Positions 56,004 through 64,000 of a stretch of DNA of 64,000 nt are shown in pieces. Under the pieces are notes generated by a model. The model was not told where the DNA came from. It worked only from the letters and a program-made list of their open reading frames with translations, and did not search any database. Position 1 is the first letter of the stretch. Each line of letters starts with the position of its first letter. The position numbers and the translations under genes are program-made. Origin of the DNA: Azospirillum halopraeferens DSM 3675 (lineage in GTDB: Bacteria; Pseudomonadota; Alphaproteobacteria; Azospirillales; Azospirillaceae). The stretch spans positions 514,945-578,944 of the forward strand of contig NZ_AUCF01000004.1 in the NCBI RefSeq assembly GCF_000429625.1, written 5' to 3'.

Positions 56004-56756
56004 ATGCTCCTGCGTTCCGCCGTCCTCGCCCTCGTGTTCCTTTTCCTTCCGGCTTGGACGGCGGTGGCCGATACGCCTCGCAGGGCCGCGCCCGCCCCGA
56101 CGGTGGCGCTGGAGCTGGTGATGCTGGTCGACGGCTCGGCCAGCATCTCCACGGGCGCGCTGGAATTCCAGTTGCGCGGGCACGCCGCGGCGTTCCGCGA
56201 CCCCGACGTGGTGGCCGCCATCACCGCCGGGGGCGGCGTCGCGGTGACCCTGGCCGCCTTCGCCGGCCCGAACTCCCTGAAGGTGCTGGTGCCCTGGCGG
56301 GTGGCGGCCGATGCCGCCGGGGCGGAGGCGTTCGCCGCCGCGATCATGACGGCGCCGCGCACCTTCAAGGGCGGCTCCACCGCCATCGGCAGCGCCATCG
56401 ACGCCGCGGTGGTGCTGTTCGACCGCAGCACCGCGCGCGCGGCTCGCAAAGCCATCGACATCGTCTCCAACGGCTTCTCCAACGCCGGTATTGATCCGGC
56501 GGAGGCCCGCGACCGGGCGGTGGAGCGTGACATCACCATCAACGCCCTGGCCATCCTGGACGAGTACGCCTGGCTGGAGGAGTATTACCGGGAGTCGGTG
56601 ATCGGCGGCTTCAACGCGTTCGTCCTGACCGCCATGGACCGCGAGTCCTTCGTCGATGCTCTGCGCCGAAAGCTGATCCTTGAGATCGCCGGGCGGGAAC
56701 CGGACACGCGGGTAGCGGATCTGGTGGATTATTCGCAGCGAGCGACCGGGAATTAA
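56004..56756 (+). CDS. Secreted DUF1194 (VWA-like) protein
   Basis: About 250 residues. N-terminal signal peptide (LLRSAVLALVFLFLPAWTAV, cleavage near AVA-D) and a DUF1194 domain that looks like a von Willebrand A fold with the MIDAS-like motif LVMLVDGSASIS, SAIDAAVVLF and IDIVSNGFSNAG. Function unknown; probably periplasmic, binding metal and perhaps protein ligands. The GTG at 55995 would add three residues; ATG 56004 fits the signal peptide best. It follows mutY on the same strand. Confidence 0.83.
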   Translation: MLLRSAVLALVFLFLPAWTAVADTPRRAAPAPTVALELVMLVDGSASISTGALEFQLRGHAAAFRDPDVVAAITAGGGVAVTLAAFAGPNSLKVLVPWRVAADAAGAEAFAAAIMTAPRTFKGGSTAIGSAIDAAVVLFDRSTARAARKAIDIVSNGFSNAGIDPAEARDRAVERDITINALAILDEYAWLEEYYRESVIGGFNAFVLTAMDRESFVDALRRKLILEIAGREPDTRVADLVDYSQRATGN

Positions 56757-56819
56757 GAAACGATAAACCGTGCCACGCGCACGATTATTGCGGAACAACC
56801 TCCGACGTGTGGTGACGCG

Positions 56820-57752
56820 ATGCAAAGCAGCGATGTGACGGCGCAGAAGGCGCCCCTCAGCACCCTGGTCATTTCCCCGGCCTCCGCCCCCGCGACGGAG
56901 AAGAAGAAGGCCGACACGACCGAGTCGTCCGGCGGCAAGGGCGAAAAGTCCGAAAAATCCGGAAATCCCGCCTTCACCATCTCGCAGTCCATGGAGAAGC
57001 TGCTGGACGGGTTGAGCGGCAAGTCCGGCAGCGCCCCTGAGAACCCCGAGGTCCTGCGCGCCCGCCAGGCGGAACGGATGATGCGTGGCATCCAGGCCAT
57101 GAGCAAGGCGGTGACCGAAGCCACCAGCAAGATGCTGGACCTGCTGAAAGGCGACCTGGGCAAGACCCTGGGCGGCTTCGGCATGCCCCGTGATCGCATC
57201 AACGACGTGCTCGGCGGCTTCGGCAAGCATCTTCAGGAGAAGATGAAGACGCTCGACTTCAAGGGCGTGTCGCTGGACATCATGCAGTCGAACACGCAGA
57301 TGACGCTGGAGTCGCGCGGCATCGACCTGACCATCAAGGACGGCGACCGCGAGATCAGCATCTCCTTCGCCAAATCGACGCTGGAATTCGCGCGCGACGA
57401 CCAGCGCCTGCAGGCGGAGATGGACGCGGCCGGCGGGTTCAAGTTCGCCTTCGGGCAGAGCAGCACCACCGCCAGCGCCAAGGCCACGGGCATGATCGTC
57501 AAGGCCGACGGCTTCTCGGCGGAAGAGATCGAGGGGGTGCTGGAAAAGCTGAACGGCATGCTGAACGAGGGCGCCCTCGGCGGAATGAACGGTCTGGCCG
57601 TCGTCCGGCCGGAGAAGAGTGCCGACGGCATTCTTAAGATGAAGCTGGATCTGTCGGTGATGCTCGGCACCGGCACCGGCACCGGCACCGGCACCGGCAC
57701 CGGCACCGGCGCATCCGAGCCGTCGAAGTCGGCCCTCGACGTCAAGGCCTGA
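56820..57752 (+). CDS. Unrecognised protein with Gly-Thr dipeptide repeat
   Basis: A 310-residue protein without a signal peptide or membrane helix. The first 55 residues are Ser/Lys/Glu-rich and probably disordered. About 60-180 is helical (QSMEKLLDGLSGKSGSAPEN, KMLDLLKGDLGKTLGGFGMP), about 180-280 beta-rich and polar (GIDLTIKDGDREISISF). Near the C-terminus a GT dipeptide repeat is encoded by a hexanucleotide microsatellite. No family recognised; composition resembles secreted or cytoplasmic regulatory proteins of flagellar or secretion systems, but that is only an impression. It stands alone between a DUF1194 gene and folB. Confidence 0.7.
   Translation: MQSSDVTAQKAPLSTLVISPASAPATEKKKADTTESSGGKGEKSEKSGNPAFTISQSMEKLLDGLSGKSGSAPENPEVLRARQAERMMRGIQAMSKAVTEATSKMLDLLKGDLGKTLGGFGMPRDRINDVLGGFGKHLQEKMKTLDFKGVSLDIMQSNTQMTLESRGIDLTIKDGDREISISFAKSTLEFARDDQRLQAEMDAAGGFKFAFGQSSTTASAKATGMIVKADGFSAEEIEGVLEKLNGMLNEGALGGMNGLAVVRPEKSADGILKMKLDLSVMLGTGTGTGTGTGTGTGASEPSKSALDVKA
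57665..57710 (+). repeat. Hexanucleotide microsatellite (CGGCAC)7
   Basis: Seven perfect CGGCAC units plus CGGC, inside the C-terminal part of the upstream-described gene, encoding a Gly-Thr repeat. The unit keeps the reading frame, so copy-number change would only lengthen or shorten the linker. Confidence 0.9.
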
Positions 57753-57780
57753 CGCGGCGCACCCGGTTGCGGGGATGCGG

Positions 57781-58182
57781 TTACCCGCGTCCCCGCACGA
57801 TCTCCACCCCGACCGAGGCGGCGTCGGGGAAGACGTCCAGCTTTTCCACGCGGGCGCGGACGCCGCGGACGCGCGCATCCGCCAGGCAGCGTTCGGCCAG
57901 CCGCTCGGCCAGGGTTTCCACCAGCATGACGTGGCCGCGCCCCACCTCCGCGCGCACCAGCGCCGCCGCGTCCTCGCCGGAAGGGGCGGGGACAGCCGGG
58001 TCGATCTCGGGTTCCAGGTCCAGGTCGAGGTTCACGCGGATGCGCTGCGCCGCGTCACGCTCATGGGCGTAGACGCCGATCATCGCCTCCATCACCAGGT
58101 CGCGCACGAAGACGCGGGTAGGGCCGGGCGAGGGGGCCGGCATGGGGGCGGAGACGGCGACGGACGCGAAGAGCTTGCTCAT
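57781..58182 (-). CDS. folB: Dihydroneopterin aldolase
   Basis: A 133-residue FolB-type enzyme of the folate pathway (7,8-dihydroneopterin to 6-hydroxymethyl-7,8-dihydropterin). Signatures: RVFVRDLVMEAMIGVYAHER, and the later Glu/Lys-bearing ETLAERLAERCLADARVRGV RVEKLDVFPDA. Start ATG 58182; ATG 58200 would add a few residues. An N-terminal stretch of about 20 residues is Pro/Ala-rich and unusual. It converges with the microsatellite-bearing gene; ccrM ends upstream on the same strand. Confidence 0.85.
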   Translation of the reverse strand: MSKLFASVAVSAPMPAPSPGPTRVFVRDLVMEAMIGVYAHERDAAQRIRVNLDLDLEPEIDPAVPAPSGEDAAALVRAEVGRGHVMLVETLAERLAERCLADARVRGVRARVEKLDVFPDAASVGVEIVRGRG

Positions 58183-58291
58183 GGGGGCGACAGGTAGCAC
58201 TTCGCCCCCACCCCCACAAGTCCGGCCCGGTATCGGCCGCGACGGCGGCCGCGGCCCGATAGGGCCGAAGCCTGCGTGGCGTTTGAACGCA

Positions 58292-58314
58292 GCGGTCAGG
58301 ATTTTCCTGACCGC
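58292..58314. terminator. Hairpin immediately downstream of ccrM
   Basis: A perfect 9-bp stem GCGGTCAGG/CCTGACCGC with an ATTTT loop, five bases past the ccrM stop codon, followed on the minus strand by a GC-rich region. Confidence 0.5.
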
Positions 58315-58318
58315 GTAA

Positions 58319-59524
<1,206 letters not shown>

Positions 59525-59567
59525 CAAGATGTTGGGCAAAGCGCAGGCTTGGGCGCCAGGGATTGTG

Positions 59568-60242
59568 TCAGGCGGACTCCGATACGGCGGCGCTGTCAAC
59601 TGCGCCGTCGAGGCATGCCCTGACGGGGCCGAAGCTGCGGCGGTGGTGGGGCGTGGGACCGAGCCGCGTCAGGGCGGCGCGGTGGGCCGCGGTGGGATAG
59701 CCGGCGTTGCGGTCCCAGCCGTATCCGGGGAAGGCCGCATGCAGGTCCCGCATCACCCGGTCGCGCTCCACCTTGGCGACGATGGAGGCGGCGGCGATGG
59801 ACAGGCAGGTGGCGTCACCCTTGACCACCGTGCGCACCGCGCAGGGCAGGGCCGGTGCCCGGTTGCCGTCGACCAGCGCCAGCGTCGCCGCGACGTCCAG
59901 CCCCTCGTACGCCCGGCGCATGGCCAGCAGCGAGGCGTGCAGGATGTTGAGGTCGTCGATCTCCGCCACCGAGGCCCAGGCCACCGACACCGCCAACGCG
60001 TGGGCGCGGATGGCCGGGGCCAGCTCCTCGCGCATTTGCGCGGTCACCTGCTTGCTGTCGTGGATGAGGGCCGCCACCGCTTCGGGCAGGCCGTCGGGCG
60101 GCAACACCACCGCGGCCGCGGTCACCGGCCCGGCCAGCGGCCCGCGGCCCACCTCGTCGATGCCGCAGACGACGGCACCGGGGCCGGCGGCGCGTTCCAG
60201 GGTGAGGTCGGGGCGGGGGCGGGAGGCGCGGAGCGTGGGCAT
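59568..60242 (-). CDS. rnhB: Ribonuclease HII
   Basis: A 224-residue enzyme removing RNA primers and single ribonucleotides from DNA. The signature [20 protein letters not shown] holds the first acidic pair (DE), followed by [28 protein letters not shown] and [17 protein letters not shown] with the other metal-binding acids. Full length. It lies upstream of ccrM on the same strand, a conserved alphaproteobacterial pairing. Confidence 0.94.
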   Translation of the reverse strand: MPTLRASRPRPDLTLERAAGPGAVVCGIDEVGRGPLAGPVTAAAVVLPPDGLPEAVAALIHDSKQVTAQMREELAPAIRAHALAVSVAWASVAEIDDLNILHASLLAMRRAYEGLDVAATLALVDGNRAPALPCAVRTVVKGDATCLSIAAASIVAKVERDRVMRDLHAAFPGYGWDRNAGYPTAAHRAALTRLGPTPHHRRSFGPVRACLDGAVDSAAVSESA

Positions 60243-60297
60243 GGCCCATTGATAGCGGTCCCGGCCTTGCCCCCGCCAGCGAATCCGGCCTTCACCG

Positions 60298-61347
60298 TCA
60301 CGCCGCGGGGAATACCCGCAGGCGGGCAAAGCGGATGGCGCAGCGATCCCCCGCCACCGGCGGTGCGGCGGACAGCCGGGCGCGGTCCAGTTCCGCCTCC
60401 AGGAATTGGCCGGCCAGTTCCAGGTCGACGCGGATGGCGGCCCCGATCACCCGGACCCCCAGCACCCGCACCGGACCGTCGGCGTCTGCCAGGATCTCCA
60501 CGTCGCGCGGCCGGACGAAGGCCAGCACCGGACCGCGGGCGGCGCCGGTGTCTCCGGCAAAGGGAATGGCCGGGAGGCCGCCCCCGGGGTGCAGGGCACC
60601 GTCGGCCGCTACCCCCTCCAACCGGTTCATCGGCCCCAGGAACGCGCACACGAAAGCGGTGGCCGGGCGGTCGTAGACCTCGGCGGGCGTGCCGATCTGG
60701 ACGATCCGGCCGCGGTCCATGATGGCGACGCGGTCGGCCACCTCCAGCGCCTCCTCCTGGTCGTGGGTGACGAACAGGCCGGTGAAGCGCATCGCGTCGT
60801 GCAGGGTGCGCAGCCAGCGCCGCAACTCCTTGCGCACCTCGGCGTCGAGGGCGCCGAAGGGCTCGTCCAGCAGCAGGATGCGCGGCCGCACCGCCAGTGC
60901 CCGGGCCAGCGCCACGCGCTGGCGCTGACCGCCGGACAACTGGGCGGGGTAGCGCCCGGCCAGGGGGGCGAGCCGGACCAGTTCGAGAAATTCCGCAACG
61001 CGCCGGCGGATCTCGGTCCGCGGCGGTCGTTCGCCGGCCGGCAGAGCCTCCAGGCCGAAGGCGACGTTGTCCGCCACGGTCTTGTGGCGGAACAGCGCAT
61101 AGTGCTGGAAGACGAAGCCGACCCGGCGGTCGCGGGGCGGGAGGGGCAGGGCGTCCGCACCGTCGATGGTCAGGGCACCGGAATCCGGCCGCTCCAGACC
61201 GGCGACCATGCGCAGCAAGGTGGTCTTGCCGGAGCCGGACGGGCCGAGCACGGCCACGAGTTCGCCCGAATCAACGTCCAGGTCGACGCGGTCGATGGCG
61301 GCGACGTCGCCGAAGCACTTGGTGATGCACGTCAGTCGTATGGCCAT
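60298..61347 (-). CDS. cysA: Sulfate/thiosulfate-type ABC transporter ATP-binding protein
   Basis: A 349-residue ABC ATPase: Walker [12 protein letters not shown]-loop [10 protein letters not shown], signature [15 protein letters not shown], Walker [12 protein letters not shown], and a C-terminal TOBE-like regulatory domain ([20 protein letters not shown]) as in CysA. The CysA assignment rests on overall layout and the short C-terminal domain; POT/sugar-type relatives are not excluded. No membrane or binding-protein genes are adjacent, so the permease partners are elsewhere. Confidence 0.82.
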   Translation of the reverse strand: MAIRLTCITKCFGDVAAIDRVDLDVDSGELVAVLGPSGSGKTTLLRMVAGLERPDSGALTIDGADALPLPPRDRRVGFVFQHYALFRHKTVADNVAFGLEALPAGERPPRTEIRRRVAEFLELVRLAPLAGRYPAQLSGGQRQRVALARALAVRPRILLLDEPFGALDAEVRKELRRWLRTLHDAMRFTGLFVTHDQEEALEVADRVAIMDRGRIVQIGTPAEVYDRPATAFVCAFLGPMNRLEGVAADGALHPGGGLPAIPFAGDTGAARGPVLAFVRPRDVEILADADGPVRVLGVRVIGAAIRVDLELAGQFLEAELDRARLSAAPPVAGDRCAIRFARLRVFPAA

Positions 61348-61405
61348 GCCGGCAGTCTAGAGGATCGCCGCCGGCCGCGGTACGCCGCCGACGGGGCGCG
61401 AAGGG

Positions 61406-62623
61406 TCAACTCTGTCCCGCGACGTCGCCCGTCCGGCCGGTGTTCAGCAGAGGACTGTGCCGCGCCACCGGCAACTCGTCGTAGAGCGCGGTCAGGCGCG
61501 CCTGGACGCTGGCCATGGCGTAGTTCTCCACCACCACGCGCCGCGCCGCCTCGCCCATGGCCGCCGCTTCCGCGGGCCGGCGCAGCAGGGACAGGATCGC
61601 CCCCTGGAGCGCCGGGACGTCGCCCGGCCGGATCAGCAGGCCGGTGCGGCCGTTCTCCACCGCCCGGGGGATGCCGCCCACCGGCGTCGTCACCACCGGC
61701 AAGCCATGGGCCATCGCCTCCAGGAGCGCCATGGGCAGCCCCTCGGCGTAGGAGGGGAGCAGGAACACGTCGGCGGCGCGCATGGCCGCGTCCTTCTCGG
61801 CCCCGGACACCCAGCCCAGCAGCCGCACCCGCGACGCCCAGGGCTTGCCCTGAAGGCGGCGGCGCACCTCGTCCAGTTCGCCGTCGCCACCGAACCAGAA
61901 CTGGGCGCGCGGGAAATGCCGCAGCACGCCCGGCACCACCTGGAGGATGTCGTAGGTGCCCTTGCCGGGGCCGAGGCGGCCCAGGGACAGCAGGACCGGG
62001 CCGGACCTGGCCGGGCGCGGCGTCGCCGGAGCCGGCAGCACGGCCGGGTTGGGGACCACCACCGGCGCACTGCGGGTGTAGAGGCCGCGGTAATAGTCGG
62101 CCCATTCCTCGGACAGCACCACCAGCCGGTCCAGGCGGTTCAGGACGAAGCGCACGTAGGCACGCCGCAAGCGGCTGCCGCCCTCGTAGAAGCCGGGGAA
62201 GAGACCCGAATGGGCGTGCCCGACCACCGGTACTCCCAGAGCCCGGGCCATGAGGATGAACGCGGACTTCCGGTAGAAGCTGCCGCGGGCCGCGAAATGG
62301 ACGTGCACCGCGCAGGCGCGGCGCGTCAGGATGGCGCTCAGCATCTCCCGCGCGCCGCGGACGGCAGCCGCCAGCTTCGCCCGGCGGCTGCCGTCCACAT
62401 GGGTGACGATGTGGCGCATGCGGTAGCGATCGGGCGACCAGTTCTCGGTCAGCACCTTGAGAACCGCAGCCATGCCGCCGTACGCCTCGGTGGCGGGACC
62501 CAGCACCAGCACGGTGCGAGGGGCGGCGGGCTGCGACCGGTCGGTCCAGCGCGCGGCGCGCGGCGCAAAGAGCGCGGGGAAATCGAGAAAGGTGCGCAGC
62601 GTGCTCCACAAGCCCGTCGTCAT
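61406..62623 (-). CDS. GT4-family glycosyltransferase
   Basis: A 405-residue glycosyltransferase with the GT-B fold. N-domain: VLGPATEAYGGMAAVLKVLT and HVHFAARGSFYRKSAFILMA; C-domain: LLSLGRLGPGKGTYDILQVV, LLGWVSGAEKDAAMRAADVF, and the nucleotide-sugar EX7E-like motif in YAEGLPMALLEAMAHGLPVV. Probably adds a sugar to a lipid-linked polysaccharide intermediate. It may act with the WbaP-type transferase encoded 15 kb away, though they are not in one operon. It is divergent from nothing nearby; an RTX gene follows upstream on the same strand. Confidence 0.92.
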   Translation of the reverse strand: MTTGLWSTLRTFLDFPALFAPRAARWTDRSQPAAPRTVLVLGPATEAYGGMAAVLKVLTENWSPDRYRMRHIVTHVDGSRRAKLAAAVRGAREMLSAILTRRACAVHVHFAARGSFYRKSAFILMARALGVPVVGHAHSGLFPGFYEGGSRLRRAYVRFVLNRLDRLVVLSEEWADYYRGLYTRSAPVVVPNPAVLPAPATPRPARSGPVLLSLGRLGPGKGTYDILQVVPGVLRHFPRAQFWFGGDGELDEVRRRLQGKPWASRVRLLGWVSGAEKDAAMRAADVFLLPSYAEGLPMALLEAMAHGLPVVTTPVGGIPRAVENGRTGLLIRPGDVPALQGAILSLLRRPAEAAAMGEAARRVVVENYAMASVQARLTALYDELPVARHSPLLNTGRTGDVAGQS

Positions 62624-62823
62624 GCCCGGTCAGCTCCCTTGCCACGGTGCTCGGCCCCATGCGGCACCGGACGTGGCTACGGAAACGGCACTCGGCAACC
62701 GGCGTTGCAGAAGGCAATCGGCGTACCCCCGGCCTGCTAGTACGGACCGGCAGGACCGTTCGTGCAGGATTCCGGACGCAAGGAAGGGCGGCCCGCCGGA
62801 ATCGGACCGCCCTCCCGCTGGCT

Positions 62824-62856
62824 GCCGGGCCGGGTCCCGTCGGGACCCGGCCCGGC
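62824..62856. terminator. Strong hairpin downstream of the RTX gene
   Basis: A perfect 15-bp stem GCCGGGCCGGGTCCC with complement and a GTC loop, 10 bp past the RTX stop codon. Confidence 0.65.
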
Positions 62857-62866
62857 ATGACGCCGA

Positions 62867-64000
62867 TCAGACCACCGGCGCGTCGGTGTGGACGAAATCG
62901 TCCACGTAGACGTTGTAACCAACGGACAGGCCGCTGGCCTGGACGTTCTCCAGGACCAGGATCGTCTCGGCCGCCAGGGCGCCGGCCGCGCCGTCCAGAT
63001 CGATGCGCACCTCGGTCGCCGTACCCACCTGGACGAAGGCCAGATAGTCGGGCGGAAGATGATCGCCGACGCTGGCCTTCAGGCCGGCGGTCAGGGCGCG
63101 CAGGTCGATCTTGTCCTCATGGATGGCGAAGTCCGTGACACGGTCCGCCCCGTTGCCCAGCCGTTCCACCAGGAACGTGTCGGACCCGGCGCCGCCGGTC
63201 ATGGTGTCCACGGCACCGCCGGGCACCAGGTCGTTGCCACCGGTGAGGGTGTCGTCGCCCGCACCGCCGAACAGCAGGTCGGCACCCGCACCGCCGTCGA
63301 GGTAGTCGTTGCCTTCGTCGCCGTAGAGGGTGTCGTTGCCGAGTCCGCCGTACAGCTTGTCGTTGTCGAGCCCGCCATACAGCAGGTCGTTGCCGGCCCC
63401 GCCGTAGAGCGTGTCGGCACCGGCCCCGCCGGCCAGGACGTCGTCGCCGCCGCGCCCGTAGATCAGGTCGTCGCCCTGGAGGCCGCGCAGCCTGTTGGGC
63501 CCGTCGTCGCCCATCAGCACGTCGGCGAAGTTGGAGCCGATGACGTTCTCGATGCTGATCAGCGTATCGACGTTGTCACCGCCGCCGTCCGCCACACCGG
63601 CCGCCAGATCGACCTTCCAGCCCGACTTTTCGTTCGTCAGGTCGAGGAAGTCGTTGCCCTTGCCGCCGTCCAGGATGTCCGGACCCGGCGTGCCGACCAT
63701 CTTGTCGTCGCCGTCGGTCCCCACGATCGGCCGCGGGCCCGGAGGCGGCGGTGCCACCACGTTCTGGCCGACGACGAGGGAGGCGGGGGCGACGTTGTCG
63801 AGCACCAGCACGGTCTCAGACACGCCGTTCACGGTCACCACCACATGGGTGGAGGTCCCGGCCGCCACGAAGCGCACCCAGTCGGCGGTGAATTTGGCAC
63901 CCGATGCCACCAGGCCGGCGTGCAGGATGGTGAGGTCGATGACGTCCTCGCCGGGCGCGAAGTCGAGCACCCGGTCGGTGCCCATGCCCAGCCCTTCCAC
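62867..64000 (-). CDS. RTX calcium-binding protein, C-terminal part (cut by window edge)
   Basis: The last 377 residues of a larger protein; the N-terminus lies beyond the window. Contains about eight to ten GGxGxDxLxG nonapeptides (GGAGADTLYGGAGNDLLYGG, GGLGNDTLYGDEGNDYLDGG), which fold into a calcium beta-roll. Before and after it are two copies of an about 80-residue module (RVLDFAPGEDVIDLTILHAG and RVTDFAIHEDKIDLRALTAG), the type found at the C-terminus of type I-secreted proteins. It is probably exported by a type I system, with no ABC exporter in the window. Confidence 0.88.
   Translation of the reverse strand: MEGLGMGTDRVLDFAPGEDVIDLTILHAGLVASGAKFTADWVRFVAAGTSTHVVVTVNGVSETVLVLDNVAPASLVVGQNVVAPPPPGPRPIVGTDGDDKMVGTPGPDILDGGKGNDFLDLTNEKSGWKVDLAAGVADGGGDNVDTLISIENVIGSNFADVLMGDDGPNRLRGLQGDDLIYGRGGDDVLAGGAGADTLYGGAGNDLLYGGLDNDKLYGGLGNDTLYGDEGNDYLDGGAGADLLFGGAGDDTLTGGNDLVPGGAVDTMTGGAGSDTFLVERLGNGADRVTDFAIHEDKIDLRALTAGLKASVGDHLPPDYLAFVQVGTATEVRIDLDGAAGALAAETILVLENVQASGLSVGYNVYVDDFVHTDAPVV

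Overview
The window is a GC-rich (roughly two-thirds G+C), gene-dense chromosomal segment of an alphaproteobacterium. Order and content (gltA-gltX-comEC, trpE next to a PpiD-type foldase, smc-dsbA-dciA-mutY, ccrM-rnhB), a CcrM methylase with a GANTC-rich upstream region, two TTAA-N7-TTAAC CtrA-type boxes and two GGAAC-N16-CGTT EcfG-type promoters all point to Alphaproteobacteria, most likely Rhodospirillales near Azospirillum. The lineage is inferred from gene content only. I saw no rRNA, tRNA, CRISPR array, insertion sequence or complete prophage.

Layout. 1-10 kb: citrate synthase (cut by the window edge), glutamyl-tRNA synthetase, ComEC, a LuxR-type regulator with a degenerate receiver, a metallo-beta-lactamase-fold pseudoenzyme, a membrane protein, TrpE and a PpiD-like foldase. 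10-16.5 kb: a large hybrid histidine kinase preceded by a CtrA-type box, then a phage-type recombination module (YqaJ-like exonuclease plus Erf/Rad52-like annealing protein and two small ORFs) behind an alphaproteobacterial LexA-type box, then a pseudo-receiver. 16.5-29 kb: YetF, TehA-family transporter, TrxC, GreB, alanine dehydrogenase, RlmJ, a lytic transglycosylase, a TPR-methyltransferase, an anti-sigma-like protein, an SDR, an EcfG-like sigma factor, and a RimK-like ATP-grasp ligase coupled to a GNAT-peptidase C39 fusion. 29-32 kb: glycogen phosphorylase behind a second CtrA-type box.

31.8-43.3 kb is the most unusual block: about 11 kb on the minus strand with two stand-alone carrier proteins, two AMP-forming ligases, an asparagine synthase, an NH3-dependent NAD synthase homologue, a GNAT protein, a luciferase-like flavin monooxygenase, a formyltransferase and a polysaccharide deacetylase. 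There is no multimodular NRPS or PKS. It looks like a carrier-protein pathway for an acyl, aminoacyl or amino-sugar building block, perhaps decorating a surface polysaccharide; WbaP-type and GT4 glycosyltransferases lie nearby.

43.6-64 kb: a GcvA-like LysR regulator divergent from a DUF1127 gene, WbaP, a TyrR-like sigma-54 activator divergent from dadA with three TyrR-type boxes and a sigma-54 promoter between them, smc, a DsbA-family protein, DciA, MutY, a DUF1194 protein, an unrecognised protein with a hexanucleotide microsatellite, FolB, CcrM, RNase HII, CysA, a glycosyltransferase and the C-terminal end of an RTX protein.

Regulatory themes readable directly from the DNA are cell cycle (CtrA boxes, GANTC cluster), general stress (EcfG promoters at the sigma and anti-sigma genes), SOS (LexA box at the recombinase module) and amino-acid-responsive sigma-54 control of D-amino acid catabolism.
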